Shown here: positions 22,412 to 32,700 of the stretch, one piece after another | How the letters are laid out: every line of letters begins with the position of its first letter | How positions within the stretch are numbered: the first letter of the stretch is position 1 | Virus record (IMG/VR): IMGVR_UViG_3300032665_000082 | Span: 1-40,167 of that record | From: a virus | DNA: 40,167 nucleotides | Reading direction: 5' to 3' (one strand) | Made by a program: the position numbers and the translations under genes | Notes under the pieces: generated by a model | The model's input: the letters and a program-made list of their open reading frames with translations, nothing else | What the model was told of the DNA's origin: nothing | The model's database searches: none

Positions 22412-24073
22412 TTAATCCGTTCTTGCACCCTGAGTGATCCTTGGATAAGTAGGTCCTGTACCCCTAAAACCAAAATTTTGCTTAGGAAAAGTAGATCCTG
22501 TATGCATTAGTTTGTACAATGTAGTACCTATCGGAACACCTAAACCAGTGACTGCATCCCATCCGCTAGTAGTCTTGTAACCATTTACATAAACTGCATT
22601 TTCCCCTGAAGTAATATCAGTAAAAGCAGACGGATTGGCATAGAAGAACGTATTAGCAAACCCTAATCTGTTACCAGTAAGTTGATTAAGACGGGCAACC
22701 ATTCCAGCCATCAATGGACAAACTGCGCTAGTGCCGCCATATTGACTTCTTGTATTAGAATTTCCCCAATTAAATGTATAACCTGTGTTAGGATCTGCAT
22801 TTCCAGCAATGTCCGGAACACCCCTAACGGTCAATGTAGTAGCAGATCCACTAACACCCCCGGTTGAATATGTAGTATAAGTTAATCCAGATTGCCAAGA
22901 CTGTATCGATTGATACGTGCTCAGTCCGCCGCCTGAATCAGTCCAGGCAACTTCTGTAGATCTAGAACTTCCAGAAAGTTGTAACGATGTTCCGCCACAC
23001 GCTGTTACGTATCTGCTCGACGATGGATACAAAACTTCTGTAGTAGATTGACCCCATGTTGAGCCACTATCGCCGCTTGATACTAAAATTGTTATGCCCA
23101 ATGTTACTGCTTGTGCTAAAACATTATCAGTAGCACTGACGTAAGTTGAATTCCAATAAGATGTTTCTCCAGCACCCCAACTTGTACTAAGAACACTAGG
23201 GCTGTTAGTAGTATCGTGAATTGCTGTATTGAAATTATTATACCAATTAGACCCAGCTGTAGGGCTACTAGATCCTGCACCATAACCAAAATAAGTAACA
23301 TATCTAGCTTTTGGTGCTACTCCGGCGGCGCAGTAAATATCTAACATAACTTCAGGGGATCCGTTATTGTCGCCTGGGTTATTAGTTCCGCCGTCAGTTA
23401 ATACACTTGTAATTGTTGGATTAGATAACCCTAATGGAGAAAAACTTGATGTTAAATTACTAGTTGTCCAACCTCCTCCCCATTCCATAATTCCAACACA
23501 AACACCATATCCGTCACCGGCAGGAAAATTGTAAGCAGTAGCAACTTGTGGTGGAGTAAGACTCACCGCAGTTTGTGATATACTGCCATCATAAGGAACT
23601 GCTTCTCGACTAATAGTAACAGATAAATCAAGTCCTAACACATATTCAATAACAGTATCTAACACACTAGGAATATGCATTGTGCCATCGTAACTCATGT
23701 ATGATCTGTCGGCTATTGTAACAGTATTCAGTGTAATACCAAATGCAGAATTAATTTGTGAAACTGTTCCACTTAATTTTATAGTAGCACTTGGTGCATG
23801 GCTATCTACAATAGTAAAACCAGTTGCCGTAGCAAAATCAGATATGAGTGATATGTCAGTATCTAATGAATTAAATTGATTACAAAAATCAACATAAGAC
23901 AAAATTTTATTTGTACCAGCAATTACACCATCTGCATATTCAGTAATAGACATTGGCCTGCGGAGCATTATGCTGAAATTAATTACGTTTCCAAGATTTA
24001 CTGGAGCAACAGATGCTCCGGCAGGTATAGTTAGAGTACTATTTGATAACGCGACAGTTGGAGTTAAGTTCAT
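22412..24073 (-). CDS. S53 sedolisin (kumamolisin-type serine-carboxyl peptidase, 553 aa)
   Basis: This is a complete prokumamolisin-like protease. Residues about 30-160 match the activation prodomain (DSHAPSATIKLSGTVSQINS, then AFGITL). The catalytic domain follows LTPPQVATAYNFP near 172. The full S53 set is visible: E241 and D245 in PEVMLDI, oxyanion D335 in VSSGDSGS, and nucleophile S449 in YGGTSAVCP. The calcium-site region is DITSGENAVYVNGYKTTSGW followed by DAVTGLGVP (D486/D506). No signal peptide is visible. It begins one base after the stop of the 877 aa fibre gene, with poor Shine-Dalgarno, so coupling is likely. A virion or processing role is inferred from its place in the tail module. 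Confidence 0.92.
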   Translation of the reverse strand: MNLTPTVALSNSTLTIPAGASVAPVNLGNVINFSIMLRRPMSITEYADGVIAGTNKILSYVDFCNQFNSLDTDISLISDFATATGFTIVDSHAPSATIKLSGTVSQINSAFGITLNTVTIADRSYMSYDGTMHIPSVLDTVIEYVLGLDLSVTISREAVPYDGSISQTAVSLTPPQVATAYNFPAGDGYGVCVGIMEWGGGWTTSNLTSSFSPLGLSNPTITSVLTDGGTNNPGDNNGSPEVMLDIYCAAGVAPKARYVTYFGYGAGSSSPTAGSNWYNNFNTAIHDTTNSPSVLSTSWGAGETSYWNSTYVSATDNVLAQAVTLGITILVSSGDSGSTWGQSTTEVLYPSSSRYVTACGGTSLQLSGSSRSTEVAWTDSGGGLSTYQSIQSWQSGLTYTTYSTGGVSGSATTLTVRGVPDIAGNADPNTGYTFNWGNSNTRSQYGGTSAVCPLMAGMVARLNQLTGNRLGFANTFFYANPSAFTDITSGENAVYVNGYKTTSGWDAVTGLGVPIGTTLYKLMHTGSTFPKQNFGFRGTGPTYPRITQGARTD

Positions 24074-24074
24074 A

Positions 24075-26708
24075 TTATTCTAATCTTAAGTAAGTTAGTG
24101 TTACAGTAATTGCCGCTGAACTGCCGCTATTATTGTAAATTTTTAAATAAGCGTTTGCTGATACAGAAACATCATTGTTGTATCCAAACACTGCTGGACT
24201 AAAATAAGTTGTAGTTGCTACAGTTGTTATTGCTTCTGCTACTACACCGCTTCCTGGTGTAGGATCAGTAGTAATGCTTCTGCTATTATCATTACTTTGA
24301 GCTGTTGAACTAGTATACAATGTTACCCATGCTCCGGCACTAACTTGAATACTATATAAAACATATCCTTTACCTATAGTAACTGTTGCTGTAGCACTTG
24401 ATTGATTTGATAATGAAACTGTAGTTGCTGAAACAGTATTACGAGTATTAGCAACTGTACTAATGGTGCCACTACTGCTAGTAATAGTAGTACCATCGAC
24501 TTTAACACCGCCCAACACTGATGTTGTTGCTTGCGGTAATGTATATGTGTACGGAGAAGTTATAACACCATTATTAATTGTAATAGTAGTACCATCAATT
24601 TTAACGCCACCTAGTATGCTAGTAGTCGCTGTTGGTAGACTATAACTTCCAGATCCACCTGTTGAACTGATAACTCCGTTGTTAATTGTAATTGTAGATC
24701 CATCAACTTTAACACCACCTAATATTGATGTTGTTGCAGTTGGCAATGTATATGTGTATGGAGAAGTAATAATACCATTATTAATTGTAATAGTAGTACC
24801 ATCAACTTTTACTCCGCCTAATATTTGATTAGTTGCTGTAGGAAGATTATAAGTGGCAGCTGGGGTAAATGTAAACACTCCGGTTGCATAACTTAAACTA
24901 CCTGCACCGCTAGCCGCGGCAGTAGTTACACTTAAACTGCTTGACTGTAACGGTGTAAATCCTAATGCGTTAGTAACTTGTGTGCTTGTTAATGTATTTC
25001 CACTGATACTAGTTACTGTAGCGGCATTACCAGTAATACTACCTGTAATAGTATTAGTTACAGTTAAATTAGTCAGTGTGCCAACACTAGTCAAACTACT
25101 ATTAATTACATTACTTGCTAAGGTTGTTCCAGTTAACGTGCCAGCAGAAGCCGCTGTTCCTGATCCAGGAATTTGTTGCCATGTAGTTCCGTTATAAATT
25201 ACATAATCGCCTGCATTAAAAGTATACCCTAATGCTGTACCTCCAGTTGACACTGCATATTCCCAACCTGCTGTTCCAGAACCGTTTGTTAATGTAGGTG
25301 TATTAGTATTTGCGTTCCATGTACCTTTAAAAATAACTGCGCCGGCTAAACTTGTAGGAATTTGTGAAGATGTTAAATGCCCAGTACTATCTAATGTAGC
25401 AATACCGCTGTTGGCTCCTACTGTTGCGGCAATTGGAACACTAATTGTTCCATTGTTGATGATAACACTAGACCCGTCAACTTTAACTCCACCTAATTGG
25501 GTGTTACTTGCAGTTGCTAGTCCGATAGTTCCACTAGTATTATTAATACCACTAGTACCAACTGCTGGAATAATAACTCCACCTAACGTTGATGTAGTTG
25601 CAGATGGTAAAGAATATGTGCTGACTGAACTAATAACACCAGTACTTGTATTAATAGTAATAGAAGTTCCGTCAACTTTAACACCGCCCAATAATCCTGA
25701 ACCGCCTGTTCCGGCTAGTGGTAACGAATAAGGAACATAATTAGCAGTAATCATTCCACCGTTAATCGAAATTGTAGTTCCGTCAACTTTGACTCCACCG
25801 AGGACACTAGTGGTTGCTGTTGGTAGTGAATAAGGAGTAGCAGTAATAACTCCATTATTAATAGTAACAGATGTTCCGTCAACTTTAACACCGCCTAATA
25901 TGCTAGTTGATGCAGTTGGCAATGAATAATTTGTATAGTTAGCAGTAATAACTCCAGCATTAATTGAAATTGTACTACCGTCAACTTTTACTCCTCCTAA
26001 CACAGTAGTAGTTGCTGTTGGTAGTGTATAAATTGTAGCTGGAGCACTAATTACACCGCTACCATTGATTATAATACTCGACCCGTCAACTTTTACTCCA
26101 CCTAATATACTAGTAGTTGCTGTCGGCAACGAATAAGCACCAGGTGCCGCTGATATTATTCCGCTACCATTTATTGAAATTGTGGTGCCGTCAATTTTGA
26201 CGCCACCTAATATACTAGTAGTTGCTGTTGGCAATGAATATGTATTTGCGCCACTTATAATTCCATTATTAATTGTAATAGTAGTACCATCAACTTTAAC
26301 TCCACCAAGTATACTAGTAGTTGCTGTCGGCAATGAATAATGAGAAGTTAAAACTCCATTACTGCTTGTAATTGTTGTACCGTCTACCGATGCAATACCA
26401 GCAGTAGTCGATGATGCAATTGGTACACTAGTAAGTTTTGTATAACTTAAACTATTAATCCATACTGGATTAACGTACGACCCTGTCGTAACCACACCAT
26501 TGGTTACAGTAACTGGTTGCCAAACCAAAGATGTGCCATTAGTGAACAACGCATAACCTGCATTGCCGGTTTGGTTAGGTAAAGAAGAAGTAGCTATAGT
26601 TCCGTAAATTTCAGAAAAATTTGCATTTATTTTTTGTCCAGCTGTACGCAACGTATCACCTGTATGATCTCCTACATGTGTGCCGACATTAATAATTTGT
26701 TGTGTCAT
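24075..26708 (-). CDS. Repeat tail fibre (877 aa)
   Basis: The N-terminus (IINVGTHVGDHTGDTLRTAG then QKINANFSEIY) is the usual fibre attachment start. Residues 124-424 and 620-752 hold about 13 copies of a roughly 33-residue unit (YSLPTATTSILGGVKVDG, TTITINNGVI), probably repeating beta-turns of a thin shaft. Residues 425-619 form a non-repeated section, including WEYAVSTGGTALGYTFNAGD then YVIYNGTTWQQIPGSG. The C-terminal 120 residues match the common phage fibre head domain with GYVLYSIQVSAGAWVTLYTS and AITVTLTYLRLE. It is placed between the giant gene and the sedolisin gene. An AAGGA ribosome site lies inside the giant gene. Confidence 0.85.
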   Translation of the reverse strand: MTQQIINVGTHVGDHTGDTLRTAGQKINANFSEIYGTIATSSLPNQTGNAGYALFTNGTSLVWQPVTVTNGVVTTGSYVNPVWINSLSYTKLTSVPIASSTTAGIASVDGTTITSSNGVLTSHYSLPTATTSILGGVKVDGTTITINNGIISGANTYSLPTATTSILGGVKIDGTTISINGSGIISAAPGAYSLPTATTSILGGVKVDGSSIIINGSGVISAPATIYTLPTATTTVLGGVKVDGSTISINAGVITANYTNYSLPTASTSILGGVKVDGTSVTINNGVITATPYSLPTATTSVLGGVKVDGTTISINGGMITANYVPYSLPLAGTGGSGLLGGVKVDGTSITINTSTGVISSVSTYSLPSATTSTLGGVIIPAVGTSGINNTSGTIGLATASNTQLGGVKVDGSSVIINNGTISVPIAATVGANSGIATLDSTGHLTSSQIPTSLAGAVIFKGTWNANTNTPTLTNGSGTAGWEYAVSTGGTALGYTFNAGDYVIYNGTTWQQIPGSGTAASAGTLTGTTLASNVINSSLTSVGTLTNLTVTNTITGSITGNAATVTSISGNTLTSTQVTNALGFTPLQSSSLSVTTAAASGAGSLSYATGVFTFTPAATYNLPTATNQILGGVKVDGTTITINNGIITSPYTYTLPTATTSILGGVKVDGSTITINNGVISSTGGSGSYSLPTATTSILGGVKIDGTTITINNGVITSPYTYTLPQATTSVLGGVKVDGTTITSSSGTISTVANTRNTVSATTVSLSNQSSATATVTIGKGYVLYSIQVSAGAWVTLYTSSTAQSNDNSRSITTDPTPGSGVVAEAITTVATTTYFSPAVFGYNNDVSVSANAYLKIYNNSGSSAAITVTLTYLRLE
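24453..24851 (-). repeat. Coding tandem repeats, block B of the 877 aa fibre
   Basis: Four further units of the same LGGVKVDG type are separated from block A by about 590 bases of unique coding sequence. The DNA similarity to block A offers sites for homologous recombination that would delete or expand the shaft. Confidence 0.78.
25437..26339 (-). repeat. Coding tandem repeats, block A of the 877 aa fibre
   Basis: About nine imperfect units of roughly 96-105 bases encode LGGVKVDG-type repeats. Several copies are nearly identical in DNA, notably around the segment encoding TATTSILGGVKVDG. Copy variation by recombination is possible. Confidence 0.8.
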
Positions 26709-26709
26709 T

Positions 26710-29700
26710 TTATGTTGTTCCTTGATCGAATGTTAAATTATCGCCATCAAATGTAAGATCTACGCTGTCTATTGTAGTCGATCCACTTGTGCTTGTTTGC
26801 TCGTATGCTGAATACCAAATGCCTGGTTCTGCTCTTAAAAATTCAGCAATAATTCCAGTATCGTATAGAATATCTATAGAGCTATCCCATGCTGTACCAG
26901 TATTTTTAATTACAGTTATTTGTGTGCCTTCTGTTAACAAATTAGTTAATGTTACCTTAGCTGTTGTTCCATCAACTGAAAAATCTGGAGCAAACGTTAC
27001 ATCACCTGCTGGACTGTACGGTGCGTTGTTTATGTTAAACACAGTATACCCTGTTTTCTTTAAACGAATATTTCCTATAAAGAATTTCCAAACTACGCTA
27101 GAAGCTATGTTTGTGTTAACTGTAGTAACAATATTTCCATTAATAGTTACAGTTGTAACTGGACTAAAGAATGTTGCGCCACTAATATGATTAGAAATAC
27201 ATCTATAAGTGTAACTTCCTACAGTTATTATTGTACCTACAGAGTAAGTTACACCGCTGGCCCACTCGGCTCCATCATTGTAGCCGCCTACGAACACTTC
27301 GATATCATTTACTGAATTTGGTACGAACGGTAAATCAACTATGTTAGTACCGTCGCTTGTTATTTGTTCAATAACTTGAGTATCATTGTACGGAATAGTT
27401 TCTGAAGTACCAATGTCTTGAACGTATGTGCCAGCAGTAACTACCTTATTAACTCCGGTGCCTAGTGTACCACGTCTCAATTGGCTTAATGTATTTCCAG
27501 ATATCTGGAAGTATTCGATACGTTCGCCGCGAATTTCCAAAACACCAGGTTTATTAGAAGCTGGGTTTGGTACATCAAATTTACTAGCATCTTCAACTAC
27601 AATACTAACGTCATTCCAATGCAAATCTTGTGCTAATGTTGTGCGTTTTGATAAACTTAAACGTTTATATGAAACACGATTCAACATGTCTTTAAATTGC
27701 ATATACGCAATGCCGGATGTTAAAATAATACTTCCAAATGTAATCACAGTCATTTGGTCATTTAATACCAAGTCTGTTGCCATTGTAATGCTTTGATGGT
27801 CATCGTTTACTTTATAATCAATGCCGGGCACAAGCAATGTTGAATTTTTTACTAGCCATACATAATCATCTGAAATAACAGATCTATCTAATCCTATCAA
27901 CCCACCAGTTAATGCTTGGTAAGAATAAAACTGTGGTGTGTTTGGTGTTAATGTTGCTGTAGTAGATACATTAACATCAGTGCGTTCTATATCTAATGAA
28001 TCGTGCTGATAAGAACTAATAACTTGTACCAAATGAGTATTATCATACGAGTGAGTAAAAGTAATAGTATTAGAAGATGGATTATAGAAATATGTCTCGC
28101 CAGATGTTATACTAACAATTAATTTTTGTCCAGAGTATTGTGTATAAATTGATTTATTAATTTTAACAGTAATACCACTAAGATCAACTATATAATCTTT
28201 TCCTTGTTCTAATATAGTATCTCCTACTAAAACTGCAATATTAGTAATAGGAACAGAATAAGGAACAAATTTTACCGAGTCAATTGTATAGTTTAATCTA
28301 TTACTACCGATAGTAAAATAACTATTGCTAGGGCCAGTAAGTATACTTTGATCTACACGAACAATCATGTTAGATTCGTTAGGCAATGCATTACCAATTG
28401 TATTTTGTAATGTATAAGTTAGATTACCATTAGTTGCTATAGTTTCTACTTTAGTAATTGCAAATGTTTGCGATGATCCAGAAACAATAATATAATTAAT
28501 TACACTGCCAAACATCGGTGCTGTGCCAAATCTTATTCCTATTGCGTTAGGTAATGCATAAGTGTTATCAGTTTTAAACAACGTTGCATTTGCAACTACA
28601 CCATCAACATAGATTAAACTGGTTGTAGGAGTTTGCCAAGTTGTATTTGTAATAAACTCAACAGTGTTGCCATCTCCTACAAAGTAATCAATATCTAAAA
28701 TGTTTGCACCACTAAATCCAATGCTAAACAAACTAATTTCTGAACCAATTGTTGGTGTGGTGTTGAATACAACTTCTGCTTTTTCGTAGTTGACAATATA
28801 GTCTGTTTTAAGAGTTTTAATATTTCCGTCAACCTTAACTATAACTGCTCCAGTACTATTAGGTTGCTGAGTCAATGCAAATGCTGTAGAAGAACCGTTT
28901 GCTACATAGTTGTCAACTTTAACAGAAGCTGATCCTGCGCCAGGCTTATCAAAAACTTTAATAGCCACAGTATCAACAACTTGACCTGGAACTACTTCTT
29001 CTGGTGCTCCGCTTGTGGTTGGAGTAACTAAATCATCGCCGTCTACAATAATATCATCGGCTAATAATCCAGTAGCTGTAGCATATACACCACTTAAGAA
29101 ATTGCCGCCATCTAATGATGTATCATAATCTTTTGATTGCGGTGCAATAGATCCATCGCTAGTGCTTTGTCTAATGATAAACGTATCGCCAGAATTAACA
29201 GTATATGTATTAGGTAATGTAACTGTTGCTGAAATACCGTCTGCTACTGGTGTTACCATAATAGCATTTTTATTAGTTGCTGACGAGGTTCCATTAAAAT
29301 CTAATGCGTCTATTTTTACAGGATTTGCAATACCCGCTTCTACTTTATAAATGTTCAATAGTGTGTTTGCTGATGGAACATATGGTAAAGTAAATGCATG
29401 TTCGTTTGCGCCTGCTACAACTTTATAATCTGTGTAGTTGTCATCATATTCATCCCATGTGTCTGAATAATAAGGCAAGCTATCCCAACCTAATGCTACT
29501 TGGAATCCAAGTCCATCGACTATTACACCACCGTAATCGATTCCAGTCATTAGCTGAGACAAGTCTTTGCCTAACATTCCAGATGTTGGATTGTAAAAAT
29601 ACTGGATTCGGTCATTTGCAGACAACAGTGATTCGTCAATGTTGTATGTTACTACAATACTACTCTTGTTTGCAGGTGCTGTAACAAATGTAATTGTGCC

Positions 29701-32700
29701 AGAATATTGTGTATATCCATTAGCTTTTGATGAAACAATGTTTAATACATATCCGTCTCTTAGAGCAGGAATGCCATTAACGGTAACTGTACTTTGTCCA
29801 ATTCTTACATCTGGGCCCCATATCAATGGAAACTGCACTCTAGATCCAGAGCCAGTAAATTTTTCAGTTTTTTGCAATTGAGTAATATAATATGACTGAT
29901 CAACCCTATCAAATTTAATACCCATCTGCATTGAACGAATTAGTCCGTTGCCAATAATTGCCGATGCTGTAGCAGCCGTGCCGCCTAGAGCAAGACCGCC
30001 ATCAATAGTAATCGTAGGAGCAGACAAATATCCACTTCCAGGAGTTAGCAACACAATTCTTCCTACTGTACCATTAGTAATGAATGCTCGCGCAGTTGCG
30101 CCAGAGCCACTATCACTGGTAATAACAACTTGTGGTTCTGTTACATAATTAGACCCTGCGTTAGTTAAAATTATGTCTGTTATATTAAACCCAACATTCT
30201 CTTCCCAGAATTTCCATGGGTAGTTTTGAATGTTAGCATCGCCTGTTGTTATACTTCCAGAAGATACATACGCATTGATAGTTGTTATACTTCCATTTTC
30301 GTATATTGGTTGCAAATCAAAGTCAGTGATAGGCAACTGTGCAAGATCTGTACCAGTATAATCATCGATGTATTCTCGAACATTAGTTCTGTATGGTTTA
30401 ACTTCGTTGACGAAATCTTCAAAATTACTTAGATTGTCAGGACGATATGTTACTGGCTGATCTAATCCGCCAACATTGTGTTGAGCTTTAACAAAACTAG
30501 TTTTGAATATCCAATCTACATATGGTTGTTCGCTGTGCGCATATCTTACACTATTAAAGAATAATTTCAAATATGAACCGGTTAATGTGTTTACAAAAAT
30601 ATCATTCTTTAAACTAGTTAATATTATTCTTAATTCAGCAGCCGCATATTGGTCATATCCCTCTGTATCAAAAGTGCTATTATCGAAACCTAGTTGAGTT
30701 CCAGTAGTTTGGTATAATGAAGAACTTAATTGTATTGTACCGTTTTGTATACCAATGACACTGTATGATTGTGTCCAGTCGACTGATGTAGAGTTTGCAT
30801 ATTTTTCTAGTAACAACCAGCCTCCGCTGTTAACTGTTCTTACTTTAACTATTTCGCCGATTGATACTGATATTGAATTTAAATCAACTATTGTAGCAAC
30901 TGAAAAATCTGCCGCTGTAAACTGACTAAATCCGGTAGAATACCAGTCTGCATAATTCCAGAATTTTCTCACATCATATGCTTGAGTTATTATTCTAGAC
31001 CAAATCTTAGTAGTAGGATCGTAAGAATATATACTCCAGTTACCTTCCGATTGGCTATCATTTTTAACTAACGCAGAATAACTTCTTACAACAAATACAG
31101 TATTGCTGTCGTAACCTTCTCCAGCAGATTCAATATCAACTCCAGTAATTTGTCCTTTAGAATTAATAATTGTTTTAATTACTGCACCTGTACCAGAACC
31201 AATTACCTCAACATATGGCGCAACTAGATATCCTTTACCAGAAGATTGAATAATAACTTGGGCAATTTTACCGTTAGTAGTCGATGGATCTACTAGAGTT
31301 AATGTTGGCATTGCAAAGTTTCCAACATTAGCATACACTAATTCTGCATCAGTATCAAAAGTTGTATCATATAATCCTAGTATTTCATTAGGAACAGGAT
31401 CGTAACTGTTTAACGAATCCATATTAATATTTTCAACGATTTGATTTTGCAATAACACTTGATTTGTTAAATCTATAAATTCTTTTAACGCTTCAAATCT
31501 ATTAACAAACATTCCTTGTCGAGGACGATTTTCAATACCGTAGCGTAATTTTGGAGGAAGTTTAGGATCTGGAACTACCCTACCTGCAAAATCTGATCCG
31601 CATAAACTATCAATCCATTTTGCTTCAATTGCTGGTGGAATATAAGTTGTTGGATCTTCGCTAATAATTTTCCAATGACTATGAACATTTTGATCTGTCT
31701 TGTCGATTAACCAGTATTCTACACTTAACACAACTTGTGTTTCATGTAAAAACTGTTTTGCATTTACTAAACTAAAGCTATCAAGTCCTGTTAATGCAAG
31801 GTATGTATAACCACTACCTCGTGGATTAGCAATTAGATTTGCAACATCCGCTGCCGCTAAATTTCTTCCCGGCACATTTGGAATAAATTTCTTGTTTTTA
31901 ACCCAGAAATAATATGTATTTTTAAATGACTGGGTAACTGTATTATATTTTTGTACAACTGTATATGCTGTATTTCCGTATAAACTTGTTCCACTTATGC
32001 CGGCAGCATTACCTGTAGGAGTGTCGGCCAAACTATCCCACACAGCAGGTAATTGATTATAAGATACCCATTCGTAAATATCAATGCTTGCGCCTTTAGC
32101 TAAGGTGTTCCAGTTTGTGTTTCTATAAACAGGATCATTTTCATAAACATTTAAAAATTTAGCAGTTCTTAAATCCCACCACAATGTTCCAACTTGATTT
32201 GCGTTCCATGCTGTGCCGCTATTGACATTAACAGTAGCATCTCCCACAGTATATGTTGCAGGATCATAAAATGCTTTATACTTTATTTCTTCCTCGGCAG
32301 GGCCTGCTATTTTTCCTTGAGCAGGATCTATTACATCTACATAAGTTAGTAATTCTCCGCTATCTTTATTGTACAAGAATGCTTTTTTAAGTTTCTTAAC
32401 ATCAGGTTTATCAATTTCTGTTTGGATCATGCTCCAAGTGAAAGATCCAACAGGCTTAGTATAATCATAAACTATACCAGATACTAACCCCCTATCAATT
32501 GCTTCTGGAGCACCAATTAAAATATTATTATTTCCTACGGCAATACCTGTACCGTATCCGTCTGCTATTACAGATTCTCCGCTAGGTATTGCCGCAGTTC
32601 CAGTACCTGTGCCTGAGCCTGTTGCAACAAACTCGACACCAACTTCATTTAAACTAGCACCAATTGATGTAAAATCTGTATTGCCTATTGAAAGAATAGC

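Noticed and set aside
24453-26339. CRISPR-like array
   Set aside because: The repeats are coding, contiguous, about 100 bases long and lack distinct spacers.
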